Part shown: one piece after another, positions 36,175-47,087 of the stretch
Layout: every line of letters begins with the position of its first letter
How positions within the stretch are numbered: position 1 is the first letter of the stretch
Source of the DNA: Pseudomonas reidholzensis
GTDB taxonomy: Bacteria; Pseudomonadota; Gammaproteobacteria; Pseudomonadales; Pseudomonadaceae
Length of the DNA: 64,000 bases
Assembly: GCF_900536025.1 (NCBI RefSeq)
Contig: NZ_UNOZ01000002.1
Span: 558,001 to 622,000 of the forward strand
Reading direction: 5' to 3'
The notes under the pieces: generated by a model
The model's database searches: none
Told to the model about the DNA's origin: nothing
The model's input: only the letters and a program-made list of their open reading frames with translations
Program-made: the position numbers and the translations under genes

Positions 36175-36251
36175 TGGTGGGCCCACACGGACTTGAACCG
36201 TGGACCAAAGGATTATGAGTCCTCTGCTCTAACCAACTGAGCTATAGGCCC
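36175..36251 (-). tRNA. tRNA-Ile2 (anticodon CAU)
   Basis: The 77-nucleotide cloverleaf ends in an encoded CCA. The acceptor stem GGGCCTA pairs with TGGGCCC (one G-T), the anticodon loop is CTCATAA on a GGA/TCC-type stem, and the T arm is CACGG-TTCAAGT-CCGTG. The CAU anticodon with this body, rather than an elongator-Met body, fits the isoleucine isoacceptor whose C34 is modified to lysidine by TilS to read AUA. Confidence 0.9.
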
Positions 36252-36266
36252 CAGAAGGTGGCGCGA

Positions 36267-39200
36267 TTATAACGAGGGTTTCGAACGGGTGCCATCCGAA
36301 AGATCCGATAGTGCTATGCGAAGAAAGCTCGCGGCGAATTCCTGTGCGGGCAGCGGCAGGCTGACGATGTAGCCCTGGATCTGCTCGCAGCCTTCGGCGG
36401 CAAGGAAATGCTGCTGGGCCTGGTTTTCGACCCCTTCGGCAATGATCGTCAGCTGCATGCTGCGCCCCAGGGCAATGATGGCGCGGGCGATCGCGGCGTC
36501 GTGGGGGTCGTCGGGCAGGCCGCGGATGAACGACTGGTCGATCTTGAGGATGTCCAGCGGCAGGCGCTTGAGGTAGCTGAGGGATGAATAACCGGTACCG
36601 AAGTCGTCGATCGCCAGCTGCACGCCCAGTTGCTTGAGCTGGTGCAGCACACTCAAGGCTTCCTCGGCCTGGCTCATGATGAAGTTCTCGGTGATCTCCA
36701 ACTGCAGGTCGCCGGCCTGCAACTGGTAGGTCCTGAGCAACTGTTCGATGCGCTTGGCCAGGTTGGGCTGGCGCAGTTGCGCGCCTGCCAGGTTGATCGA
36801 CAGGGGGCCGAACGCTTGATAGCCGGTCTTCCAGCTGTGCATCTGGCGGCAGGCCTGCTCCAGCACCCAGTCGCCGAGCTGGAGAATGGTGCCGTTTTCT
36901 TCGGCAAGGTGGATGAAGTGCTCGGGCGGGACTTCGCCCAGGCTCGGGTGGCTCCAGCGGATCAGCGCCTCGGCGCCGACCAGGCTCTGGGTCTTGAGGC
37001 TGAACTTGGGCTGGTAGCACAGGCTCAGCTCATTGCGTTCGATAGCCCGGCGCAGCTCATGCTCGAGGGCCACGCGCATGCTGGCCTGGGCGGTGAGGTC
37101 GCGGGTGTAGGCTTCGACACGGTTGCGGCCCTTGGCCTTGGAGCGGTACATGGCGGCATCGGCGTTGCGGATCAGGTTGGCGACGTCGCTGCCGTCCTGT
37201 GGATACAGGCTGATGCCGATGCTGGCGCTGCTGAAGAACTCGTGCTCGCCGGCCTGGAACGGTGCGCTGAAGCAGGCCAGCAGCTTGTTGGCGATGGCGC
37301 TGGCGTCACTGGGCTTGTGCAGGCCAGGCAGGAGGATGATGAATTCGTCGCCGCCCAGGCGGGCGACCGTGTCGACATCACGCACCTGCTCCTTGAGCCG
37401 CTGGGCGATGCCCTTGAGCAGCAGGTCGCCGACCGGATGGCCGAGGCTGTCGTTGATGTGCTTGAAGCGGTCGAGGTCGAGGAACAGCACCGCGCCCTGG
37501 CGGTTGGAGGCCTGCGCGCAACTGAGTGCGGCCTGCAGGCGGTTTTCGAACAGTGCGCGGTTGGGCAGGCCGGTCAGCGGGTCGTGGTGGGCCTGGTAGT
37601 CGAGCTTGGCCTGGGCGTGCTTGAGGCTGGAGATGTCGGCGAACACGGCGACGAAGTGGGTGATCTCGCGCTCGCTGTTGCGCACTGCACTGATGGTCAG
37701 CCAGCTGGGATACAACTCGCCGTTCTTGCGTTTGTTGTAGATCTCGCCTTGCCAGTGGCCTTCAGCGGTGAGCTGATGCCACATGGCGGCATAGAACGCG
37801 CTGTCGTGCTGGCCAGACGCCAGCAGGCGCGGCGTCTGGCCGAGTGCTTCGATTTCGCTGTAGCCGGTGATCTCGCTGAAGGCGCGGTTGACGGCACTGA
37901 TGCGCTGCTCGGTGTCGGTGATCAGCACGCCTTCGGCGGTGTTCTCGAAGACGGTGGCGGCCAGTTGCAGTTTTTCCTGCATGAGGTGGCGCTCGGTGAT
38001 GTCCCGGGCGATGGTCAGCATGCAGTCGACCCCAGCGATCGGCAGTGGCCGTGCGGAGACTTCGCAGAGGCGGATCTGCCCGTCGCTGCGGCGGATGTGG
38101 CAGCTGAAATCGCGCACGAAGCCGTCTTGCTGGAGCTTGTCGATCATGCGCCGGCGTTCGTTGAGGTCGACCCAGATGCCCAGGTCGAGCGAGGTCTGGT
38201 CGAGGCTCGGGTTGAGGTCATAGCCGGTCAGGCGGCAGAAGCCTTCATTGACTTCGATCAGCAGGCCGTCGCTTTGCCGGGACAGCAGCAGGCCGTCGGG
38301 GGAGGCGTGGAAGGCCTTGGCGAACTTCTGCTCGGACAGGCGCAGCGCATCTTCAGTGCGCTTGGTCTCGCTGATGTCGATCATCAGGCCGCGCATCACC
38401 GGGCGGTGGCCCTGTTCGATCATGCTGACGATGTTGCGCACCCACAGGGTCTGGCCGTCGGCGCGGATCACCCGGTAATCGAGGCTGTGGTCGCGCCCCA
38501 CGGCCGTTTCGCTCTCGCAGTAGGCCTGGGCCCAAAGGGCATCCTCGGGGTGCAGGATGCTGCGCCAGAAGCCCGGCTTGAGCCAGTCGTTGAGGGCGAA
38601 ACCGAGCAGGTCCTCGGCGTGTGGCGAGACGTAGCTGTAGGTAAAGTCGTTGGCGTCGGCTTCCCAGGCGATCGCCGACAGGCTCTCGACCAGGCTGCGG
38701 TAGTGGTACTCGCTGCTGCGCAGTTCCTGTTCGAGGGCGATGCGCCGGGAGATCTCCGAACTCAGGCGGCGGTTGACGCGCATCACGGCGGCCAGGATCG
38801 CCACCAGCAACAGCACGCCTGGCAGGCCATAGAGCAGCATGTCGTGCCAGAAACTGCGTTGGTCGATGACGTTGCCCACCCAGCGCTGCTGGATATCACT
38901 GATTTCGGCGCTGCTCATGTCCGCCATGACCTTGTCGAGAATGCCCACCAGCACCTTGTTGTCGCGCGGCACGGCCATCGCCAGTTGATAGCGATAGGGC
39001 GTTTCGCCGCTGACATAGAGGCCGTCCAGCTTGAGCTGGCGCAGGCTCCAGATGCTCGACGCGAGGTCGCCGACCACCGCGTCGACCTCGTCGGTGGCCA
39101 GTGCCTGGAGCGCCGAGCTGACATTGGGCAGGGCCACCAGGTTGAGGTCCGGGTGGTGGGTGCGCAGCAGTTCGTGGGGGGCGTAGTTTTCCACCACGGC

Positions 39201-39638
39201 GACTTTCAGGCCGTACAGGTCCTTGAGGGTGCGCGGTTGCCGGCCGCCCTCGTGCGCCAGGATAACGATCGGGAAGTCCAGGTAAGGGCGGGTGAACGAC
39301 AGGTAGTTCTGCCGCTCGGGGGTCGACATGATGCCGGGCAGCAGGTCGAGCTGGTTGTGCCGCGCCTGCTCCAGCACCTGGCCCCAGTTGGTCGGTTCGA
39401 TCGGCGTGAGCGTCACGCCAAGACGCTGTTGAATCAGGGCGATGTAATCGGCGGCCAATCCCTGGTAATGGCCCTCCTGATCGCGGAACTCGAAGGGGGG
39501 CCAGGATGCATCGACGCCCAGGCGCAGCTGGGGGTGGGCGCTGAGCCAGGCTTTTTCTTCATCGGTCAGGGTCAGGGCGCCGGCGGTTGCGCTCCAGATA
39601 CACAGGATCAGCAGCAGAAGGGCCGGCATTGTCGGCAT
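36267..39638 (-). CDS. Periplasmic-sensor PAS-GGDEF-EAL signalling protein
   Basis: The 1123-residue protein has a signal peptide (about 1-21), a bacterial solute-binding family 3 domain outside (about 30-250, LRLGVDASWPPFEFRDQEGH) and one membrane segment (about 268-290). Three PAS domains with PAC tails follow, then a GGDEF domain and an EAL domain. GGDEF is at 762-766, and E890 begins the EAL motif; ENFIMSQ, IDDFGTGYSS and IAEGVEN complete a consensus phosphodiesterase. Both activities look intact. It probably senses a small periplasmic solute, such as an amino acid, and adjusts c-di-GMP. ATG 39638 is used; the longer frame has no signal peptide. Confidence 0.92.
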   Translation of the reverse strand: MPTMPALLLLILCIWSATAGALTLTDEEKAWLSAHPQLRLGVDASWPPFEFRDQEGHYQGLAADYIALIQQRLGVTLTPIEPTNWGQVLEQARHNQLDLLPGIMSTPERQNYLSFTRPYLDFPIVILAHEGGRQPRTLKDLYGLKVAVVENYAPHELLRTHHPDLNLVALPNVSSALQALATDEVDAVVGDLASSIWSLRQLKLDGLYVSGETPYRYQLAMAVPRDNKVLVGILDKVMADMSSAEISDIQQRWVGNVIDQRSFWHDMLLYGLPGVLLLVAILAAVMRVNRRLSSEISRRIALEQELRSSEYHYRSLVESLSAIAWEADANDFTYSYVSPHAEDLLGFALNDWLKPGFWRSILHPEDALWAQAYCESETAVGRDHSLDYRVIRADGQTLWVRNIVSMIEQGHRPVMRGLMIDISETKRTEDALRLSEQKFAKAFHASPDGLLLSRQSDGLLIEVNEGFCRLTGYDLNPSLDQTSLDLGIWVDLNERRRMIDKLQQDGFVRDFSCHIRRSDGQIRLCEVSARPLPIAGVDCMLTIARDITERHLMQEKLQLAATVFENTAEGVLITDTEQRISAVNRAFSEITGYSEIEALGQTPRLLASGQHDSAFYAAMWHQLTAEGHWQGEIYNKRKNGELYPSWLTISAVRNSEREITHFVAVFADISSLKHAQAKLDYQAHHDPLTGLPNRALFENRLQAALSCAQASNRQGAVLFLDLDRFKHINDSLGHPVGDLLLKGIAQRLKEQVRDVDTVARLGGDEFIILLPGLHKPSDASAIANKLLACFSAPFQAGEHEFFSSASIGISLYPQDGSDVANLIRNADAAMYRSKAKGRNRVEAYTRDLTAQASMRVALEHELRRAIERNELSLCYQPKFSLKTQSLVGAEALIRWSHPSLGEVPPEHFIHLAEENGTILQLGDWVLEQACRQMHSWKTGYQAFGPLSINLAGAQLRQPNLAKRIEQLLRTYQLQAGDLQLEITENFIMSQAEEALSVLHQLKQLGVQLAIDDFGTGYSSLSYLKRLPLDILKIDQSFIRGLPDDPHDAAIARAIIALGRSMQLTIIAEGVENQAQQHFLAAEGCEQIQGYIVSLPLPAQEFAASFLRIALSDLSDGTRSKPSL

Positions 39639-39747
39639 AGCGGCCTCTCGGTCCAGATGGTCTGATTTCGAGTGTAGACGGGCATTGTGCCGGTTGTTGC
39701 GGGGCAGACGATTAACTTGCCGGCGGTCCAGGGTTTGTGACGCCCAA

Positions 39748-39776
39748 GAAAAACCCCGGCCTAGGCCGGGGTTTGT
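39748..39776 (-). terminator. rpoD terminator
   Basis: On the minus strand AAACCCCGGCC pairs with GGCCGGGGTTT around TA and runs into TTTC. It starts three bases after the rpoD stop. Confidence 0.88.
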
Positions 39777-39778
39777 CA

Positions 39779-41629
<1,851 letters not shown>

Positions 41630-41696
41630 AACACCCTATCCACTGAAGGTCTTGGCGGGCAAAAAACAAGCCGAGGATTATACCCGAGCTAGGACC

Positions 41697-43679
41697 TCAC
41701 GCGCCAGATGAGGTCGGGTTTTGTGCGGGAACATTACGGCTCAGCAGGGCAAGAAGCTGAGATTTTTCCTCTGTACTCAAGTCACTTTGACGTGCTTTGC
41801 GCATCAGATGTTCCAGGCTGCGCTCGCGTTGGCGGGCGGACAAGCTAGTAATGGTGTCGAAAAACTGTTGTTCAAGGTTGTCGGCATCGATCAGCCATTC
41901 CTTTTCGGCCAATGCACGCAGCAAGCGGCCTTGGTCAGTCCCGTGCCAGCGTGCAATCAGCTGCATAGAGCTTAGCTTAGGATTCTTCTGCGCGGCTTCG
42001 ATCAGCGCCACCAGCAGTTGGTTGTAGACGTGTTCTTCGTCCGCGAAGTGGCTGGCATCTTCGACCTTGCCGGCCAGCAGCGGGTGGTGCAGCAGGGTGC
42101 GCAGGGCCGACAGGGTCGGCGGCTCGACCGGCGCCGGGACGCGTGGTGGTGCCTCGCGTTGGCCGTCGCGCTGCCAGGGTTTGCCGCCCTTCTTGTCCCA
42201 GGGTTTTTTATCCCACTGCTTCTTGCCGGTGCCTTTGTTCGGCGTCCACGGCTGCTGTTGCTGCTGGCCGCCGCCGTAGTCGGGCTGGTGCGCGTCAGCA
42301 AAGTCGGGGGTGTAGCTGGCCATGGCATCGTAGTCGTAGCCAGGGTCGTAGTCGGGCACGCTGGCGGCCGGTGCGTGCTGCGTCAGCTGCTCCACCTGCT
42401 GGGTGTCCAGGCCGGTGATTTCCTTCAGGCGATTGCGCATCAGCTGACGCAGGTTGGCGCCGGGGACCTTTTCGATCAGCGGTGCGGCCAGGGTCGCCAT
42501 GTGCGCCTTGCCTTCGAGCGAGCGCGGGTCGGCTTCGTTGCTCAACTGCTCGAAGAAGTAGTCGGCCAGCGGCTGTGCGTGCTGGTGGATGCGCGCGCGG
42601 AAGGCGTCGGTGCCCTCGGCGCGGACCAGGGTGTCCGGGTCTTCGCCTTCGGGCAGGAACAGGAAGCGCGCGCGCCGGCCGTCCTGCAGGCTGCTCAGGG
42701 TCGACTCGAGGGCGCGCCAGGCGGCTTTACGCCCGGCCTGGTCACCGTCGAAGCAGAACAGCACGCTGGGCACGACCCGAAACAGGCGCTTGAGGTGCTC
42801 TTCGCTGGTCGCCGTGCCCAGGGTCGCCACGGCATTGCGCAGGCCTTGCTGGGCCAGGGCAATGACGTCCATGTAGCCTTCGACCACGATGATCTCGTCG
42901 AGGTTGCGGTTGTGCTTGCGCGCCTCGAACAGGCCGTACAGCTCCTGGCCCTTGTGGAACACCGGAGTTTCCGGCGAGTTGAGGTACTTGGGCTTGTCGT
43001 CGCCCAGGACCCGGCCGCCAAAGGCGATGACCCGGCCACGGCTGTCGCGGATCGGGAACATCACGCGGTCGCGGAAGCGGTCGTAGCGTTTGCCGCTCTC
43101 GGCGTTCTCGATCAGCAGGCCGGCATCGATCATGACCTTTTGCTGCAGGCTGTCGGCGCCCAGGTGCTTCATCAGGTTGTCCCAGCCGGGCGGGGCGAAG
43201 CCCAGGCTGAAGTCGCGGGCGATTTCACCCGACAGGCCGCGGCCCTTGAGGTAGTCGACCGCCGCCTTGCGCGTCTGGTGGCTGCGCAGCGCCTGCCGGT
43301 AGAACTCGGCGGCGGCTTCGAGCAGCGGATACAGCGGTGAGTCGGTGGGCTGACGGGGCTTCTGCCCGCGTCGGCCTTCCTCGCGGGGCACTTCCATGCC
43401 CGCCGTGCGCGCCAGGTCCTCGACCGCCTGGGGGAAATCCAGGTTGTCGTGGTCCATGACGAAGCCAAGTGCGTTGCCCCCGGCGCCGCAACCAAAGCAG
43501 TAGTAGAACTGCTTGTCGGGGCTGACGGTAAAGGAGGGGGTTTTTTCCTTGTGGAACGGGCAGCACGCAGAGTAGTTCTTGCCAGCCTTTTTCAGCTGGA
43601 TGCGCGAACTCACCACGTCGACGATGTCGGTGCGGTTGAGAAGGTCGTCGATAAAACTCTGGGGAATCAGCCCGGCCAT
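41697..43679 (-). CDS. dnaG: DNA primase DnaG
   Basis: The 660-residue primase makes RNA primers at the replication fork. It has the N-terminal CHC2 zinc domain (CPFHKEKTPSF with CFGCGAGG near residues 40-65), the TOPRIM core (IVVEGYMDVIALAQ near 265) and a C-terminal DnaB-binding domain. A low-complexity Q/W/G/K-rich linker (about 440-500) separates core and C-terminus and is longer than in E. coli. ATG 43679 (MAGLIPQSF) is preferred to an upstream start. Confidence 0.97.
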   Translation of the reverse strand: MAGLIPQSFIDDLLNRTDIVDVVSSRIQLKKAGKNYSACCPFHKEKTPSFTVSPDKQFYYCFGCGAGGNALGFVMDHDNLDFPQAVEDLARTAGMEVPREEGRRGQKPRQPTDSPLYPLLEAAAEFYRQALRSHQTRKAAVDYLKGRGLSGEIARDFSLGFAPPGWDNLMKHLGADSLQQKVMIDAGLLIENAESGKRYDRFRDRVMFPIRDSRGRVIAFGGRVLGDDKPKYLNSPETPVFHKGQELYGLFEARKHNRNLDEIIVVEGYMDVIALAQQGLRNAVATLGTATSEEHLKRLFRVVPSVLFCFDGDQAGRKAAWRALESTLSSLQDGRRARFLFLPEGEDPDTLVRAEGTDAFRARIHQHAQPLADYFFEQLSNEADPRSLEGKAHMATLAAPLIEKVPGANLRQLMRNRLKEITGLDTQQVEQLTQHAPAASVPDYDPGYDYDAMASYTPDFADAHQPDYGGGQQQQQPWTPNKGTGKKQWDKKPWDKKGGKPWQRDGQREAPPRVPAPVEPPTLSALRTLLHHPLLAGKVEDASHFADEEHVYNQLLVALIEAAQKNPKLSSMQLIARWHGTDQGRLLRALAEKEWLIDADNLEQQFFDTITSLSARQRERSLEHLMRKARQSDLSTEEKSQLLALLSRNVPAQNPTSSGA

Positions 43680-43813
43680 GGCAGTCTCGTCATCTTGCAA
43701 CAGGCAAGTCTAATCGCTAACGCAAGGATGCGGGGAGGTGTAGCGGATTCGGGTGGAGCGAGGGGAGTGTGCTCGTCGCCAGCCACAAGGGCTCGTCAGA
43801 CAGGGACGGCACG

Positions 43814-43831
43814 ACTGGTCCAGGACCAGTT
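43814..43831. promoter_or_regulatory. Palindromic hairpin between rpsU and dnaG
   Basis: ACTGGTCC-A-GGACCAGT is a perfect 8-bp palindrome in the 286-base spacer. A second hairpin, GCCCGG with CCGGGC around the GTTAAC area near 43920-43937, lies closer to rpsU. The homologous E. coli spacer has an internal terminator and an RNase E site, so attenuation or processing is plausible. Confidence 0.5.
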
Positions 43832-43965
43832 CTGACGTGTTGTAGCAGCTTGCCGGTTGCACATCGCAACTGGCGCCTCGGGTTTGCACCTGAGGTGTGT
43901 AGCAACCGCTGCCAGCGGCCCGGCGTTAACCGGGCAGGGCAGAAGCTTTGTGACGAACGTCTGTA

Positions 43966-44181
43966 TTAGTACAGACGAACGGCACGGCGCTGTTCGCGCT
44001 GTACTTTCTTCGCGTGACGCTTGACTGCAGCAGCAGCCTTACGCTTACGCTCAGCGGTTGGCTTCTCATAAAACTCGCGGCTACGCACTTCAGCCAGTAC
44101 ACCGGCTTTCTCGCAGGAGCGCTTGAAGCGACGCAGAGCTACGTCGAAGGGTTCGTTCTCTTTTACTTTGACGGCTGGCAT
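43966..44181 (-). CDS. rpsU: 30S ribosomal protein S21
   Basis: The 71-residue basic protein opens [20 protein letters not shown] and ends in a lysine/arginine-rich tail, matching S21 over its full length. It leads the macromolecular synthesis operon and diverges from tsaD. A 286-base spacer with hairpins separates it from dnaG. Confidence 0.98.
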   Translation of the reverse strand: MPAVKVKENEPFDVALRRFKRSCEKAGVLAEVRSREFYEKPTAERKRKAAAAVKRHAKKVQREQRRAVRLY

Positions 44182-44386
44182 CCAGGGCTACCTTCATTCG
44201 TTACCGGGGTAGACGTACTCCTGACAAAAATAAAGATGCGCTGGAGAACGTCGGTTTTCAAGGGTTGCGGATGTTAACGCTTAGCTAGCCGGAATGCAAA
44301 GCCTCTGATCGAAAACCGCTGGTCGGCACTGGGCACGGGGACTATCATGCGCGCCTTCGAATTCAGCCTCCACAGGGCACGAACCC

Positions 44387-45412
44387 ATGCTAGTACTGGG
44401 ATTGGAAACATCCTGCGACGAAACTGGCGTCGCATTATACGACAGTGAACGCGGCCTGTTGGCCGACGCGCTGTTCAGCCAGATCGACCTGCACCGCGCT
44501 TACGGCGGGGTGGTGCCCGAGCTCGCCTCGCGTGATCACGTCAAGCGCATGCTGCCGTTGATTCGCCAGGTGCTGGAGGAGGCCGGCGCGGTCGCCACCG
44601 AGATCGACGCGATCGCCTACACGGCGGGTCCTGGCCTGGTTGGCGCCCTGCTGGTGGGCGCTTCCTGCGCGCAGGCGATGGCGTTTGCCTGGGACATCCC
44701 GGCGATCGGCGTGCACCACATGGAAGGCCACTTGCTGGCACCGATGCTTGAAGAGCAGCCGCCAGAATTTCCGTTCGTCGCTTTGTTGGTGTCCGGCGGC
44801 CATACCCAGCTGGTGCGGGTCGATGGCATCGGCCAATACCAGTTGCTCGGCGAGAGCCTGGACGACGCGGCGGGCGAAGCATTCGACAAGACCGCCAAGC
44901 TGATCGGCCTCAACTACCCCGGTGGGCCAGAAATTGCCCGGCTGGCGGAGCAGGGCGTGCCGGGTCGGTTTGTCTTCCCGCGGCCGATGACCGACCGTCC
45001 AGGCCTGGAATTCAGCTTCAGTGGCTTGAAGACGTCAGCGCTCAACACCTGGAACAAGTGCCGGGCGGCCGGCGACGACACCGAGCAGACCCGTTGCGAC
45101 GTGTCGCTGGCGTTCCAGCAGGCGGTGGTCGACACGCTGACCATCAAGTGCAAGCGCGCCCTGCAGCAGACCGGCCTCAAGCGCCTGGTGATCGCCGGTG
45201 GCGTGAGCGCCAACACGGCCCTGCGCGCATCGCTGGAAGGCATGCTTGCCGGGATCAAAGGCAATGTCTATTACGCGCGGCCGCGGTTTTGCACCGACAA
45301 CGGCGCGATGATCGCCTATGCCGGCTGCCAACGCCTGCTCGCCGGGCAACAGCAGGATCTGGCGATCAGCGTTCAGGCGCGCTGGCCGATGGAGCAGTTG
45401 CCCGCGCTGTAA
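44387..45412 (+). CDS. tsaD: tRNA N6-adenosine threonylcarbamoyltransferase TsaD
   Basis: The 341-residue ASKHA-fold protein transfers threonylcarbamoyl to A37 of ANN-reading tRNAs, working with TsaB and Tsa[18 protein letters not shown] is the N-terminal signature, and [12 protein letters not shown] near residue 110 gives the metal-binding histidines. A TATCAT -10-like hexamer lies near 44342. It diverges from rpsU, an arrangement conserved across gammaproteobacteria. Confidence 0.98.
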   Translation: MLVLGLETSCDETGVALYDSERGLLADALFSQIDLHRAYGGVVPELASRDHVKRMLPLIRQVLEEAGAVATEIDAIAYTAGPGLVGALLVGASCAQAMAFAWDIPAIGVHHMEGHLLAPMLEEQPPEFPFVALLVSGGHTQLVRVDGIGQYQLLGESLDDAAGEAFDKTAKLIGLNYPGGPEIARLAEQGVPGRFVFPRPMTDRPGLEFSFSGLKTSALNTWNKCRAAGDDTEQTRCDVSLAFQQAVVDTLTIKCKRALQQTGLKRLVIAGGVSANTALRASLEGMLAGIKGNVYYARPRFCTDNGAMIAYAGCQRLLAGQQQDLAISVQARWPMEQLPAL

Positions 45413-45438
45413 CAGTGATTGTGGTTCACCTGGCGGAC

Positions 45439-46008
45439 TCAGAAATGTCGTTCGCGTCCGGCGAACAGGTCGCGTAAATTGCTTCGATGGCGCCAGACGA
45501 TCAGTACCGTCAGGACGCTCATCGGCAGCAGTGCCTCAGGCTCGCGCCAGGCCAGCAATGGCAGGGTCAGCGGTGTGGCGATGAGCGCTGCGAGGGAGCT
45601 GGTGCGGGTCAGGTAGAAGGTCAGCAGCCAGGCGCCGATGGCCAGCAGTGCGGCCGGGAAGTACAGCCCCATGAGCATCCCGGCGGCGGTCGCCACGCCT
45701 TTGCCACCCTGGAAGCGGAAGTACACCGGGAACAGGTGGCCGATCACCGCGCAGAGGCCGATCCAGGCTTGCGCCTGCAGGCCGAGACCGGCCAGATGTG
45801 CGAGCAGCACCGGCAACATGCCCTTGCACAGGTCGCCAAGCAGGGTCAGGATCGCCAGTCTGCGCCCTGCCAGGCGCAGCATGTTGGTGGCACCGGCATT
45901 GCCCGAACCGCTCGAGCGAGGGTCGGGGCTGCCGCTGAGGCGGCTCAGGACGATGGCGAAGGACAGCGAGCCAAGCAGGTAGGCGAACAGCGCCAATAAC
46001 CAAAACAT
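45439..46008 (-). CDS. plsY: Glycerol-3-phosphate acyltransferase PlsY
   Basis: The 189-residue integral membrane enzyme uses acyl-phosphate to acylate glycerol-3-phosphate, the first step of phospholipid synthesis. Five hydrophobic segments are visible. [13 protein letters not shown] near residue 36, KGMLPVLLA near 62 and [15 protein letters not shown] near 97 are the three family motifs. It is convergent with tsaD and divergent from folB. Confidence 0.96.
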   Translation of the reverse strand: MFWLLALFAYLLGSLSFAIVLSRLSGSPDPRSSGSGNAGATNMLRLAGRRLAILTLLGDLCKGMLPVLLAHLAGLGLQAQAWIGLCAVIGHLFPVYFRFQGGKGVATAAGMLMGLYFPAALLAIGAWLLTFYLTRTSSLAALIATPLTLPLLAWREPEALLPMSVLTVLIVWRHRSNLRDLFAGRERHF

Positions 46009-46082
46009 GCTAACTATTCCGGGCGAGGACGCCCTGATTCTAACGGCGCCAGTCGCCCTTGTCGTGCTGTGGAGAGAAGTGC

Positions 46083-46439
46083 TTGGACAGAGTGTTCATC
46101 GAAGGCCTGGAAGTCGATACCGTGATCGGTGCCTATGACTGGGAACGGGATATTCGCCAGTGCCTGCGCCTGGACCTGAGTTTCGCCTGGGACAACCGCC
46201 CCGCGGCGGCCGGCGATGACCTGAGCCTGGCGCTGGACTACGCCAGTGTCTCGGCACGGGTCCAGGCGTTCGCCGAGCAGGCGCGCTTCGAGTTGGTCGA
46301 GACCTTTGCCGAGCGCCTGGTGGCGGTATTGATGGACGAGTTTCAGATCCCCTGGGTGCGGCTCAAGCTGACCAAGCCCGGCGCTGTGCCGGCGGCCCGT
46401 GGCGGTGTTGGCGTGGAGATCGAGCGCGGATGTCTGTGA
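46083..46439 (+). CDS. folB: Dihydroneopterin aldolase FolB
   Basis: The 118-residue enzyme splits dihydroneopterin to 6-hydroxymethyl-dihydropterin and glycolaldehyde in folate synthesis. [20 protein letters not shown] is the expected N-terminus, so I place the start at TTG 46083 with GGAGAG nine bases upstream. [21 protein letters not shown] near the C-terminus carries the catalytic lysine. It overlaps folK by ten bases. Confidence 0.94.
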   Translation: MDRVFIEGLEVDTVIGAYDWERDIRQCLRLDLSFAWDNRPAAAGDDLSLALDYASVSARVQAFAEQARFELVETFAERLVAVLMDEFQIPWVRLKLTKPGAVPAARGGVGVEIERGCL

Positions 46440-46939
46440 GCACGGTTTACCTGGGGTTGGGCAGCAATGTCGACCGCGAGCAGCACTTGTGTGCCGGGCT
46501 CGACGCGTTGGCCGGGTTTCTGACGGAGATGCGCTGCTCGCCGGTGTTCGAAAGCCAGGCGGTGGGGATCAAGAGCGGTCCGTTCTTCAACCTGGTGGTG
46601 ACCGGCCAGACTGACCTGCCACTGATGGAGCTGGACCGTCGGCTCAAGTTCATCGAGGCCGAAAACGGCCGCTATGCCCCGGAGCGCAAGGGTTTGCCGC
46701 TGGATATCGACGTGCTCATGTACGACGATCGGGAGGGCACGTTCGACGGTCTGGTGCTGCCGCGGGCGGAGATCCTGAAGAATGCCTTCGTACTGTGGCC
46801 GTTGTCGCTGATTGCGCCGACGCTGGTGCACCCAGGTGCGGGCAAGACCATGGCGCAGCTGTGGCAGGAGGCGCGTATCGAGCAGGTGCTGGCACCGGTG
46901 CCGTTCGAATGGCGTGGCTTGCAGCTGACCCGTATTTAG
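46430..46939 (+). CDS. folK: HPPK, 2-amino-4-hydroxy-6-hydroxymethyldihydropteridine pyrophosphokinase
   Basis: The 169-residue kinase transfers pyrophosphate from ATP to the pterin, the step after FolB. VYLGLGSNVDREQHL at the N-terminus and KGLPLDIDVLMYDD near 90 are the HPPK signatures. It is translationally coupled to folB. A large REP palindrome follows the stop. Confidence 0.96.
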   Translation: MSVSTVYLGLGSNVDREQHLCAGLDALAGFLTEMRCSPVFESQAVGIKSGPFFNLVVTGQTDLPLMELDRRLKFIEAENGRYAPERKGLPLDIDVLMYDDREGTFDGLVLPRAEILKNAFVLWPLSLIAPTLVHPGAGKTMAQLWQEARIEQVLAPVPFEWRGLQLTRI

Positions 46940-46946
46940 CCGTAGA

Positions 46947-47076
46947 GGGGCCGCTTCGCGGCCCTTTCGCGACACAAGGCCGCTCCCACAGAGATTTGCG
47001 CACGACACAAATCGCCTGGGCACACGCGACCCTGTGGGAGCGGCCTTGTGTCGCGAAAGGGCCGCGAAGCGGCCCC
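46947..47076. repeat. Long perfect palindromic REP (GCGACACAAGGCCGC type)
   Basis: The arms 46947-46991 and 47032-47076 are exact 45-base complements around a 40-base loop. They contain the same core as the 17708-17801 pair plus a GGGGCCGCTTCGCGGCCC extension that is itself a small hairpin. It lies between convergent folK and cca and could terminate both. Confidence 0.88.
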
Positions 47077-47087
47077 GGCGCTCTCGG

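Noticed and set aside
36175..36251. tRNA-Met as identity of the CAU tRNA
   Set aside because: The body does not match the elongator or initiator Met tRNA of Pseudomonas as I know them and resembles the AUA-reading Ile2 type; the presence of TilS would settle this.
36630..39665. A 1011-codon open frame opposite the PAS-GGDEF-EAL gene
   Set aside because: It lies wholly within that gene on the other strand, with low-complexity sequence and no ribosome site; the sense frame carries full catalytic motifs.
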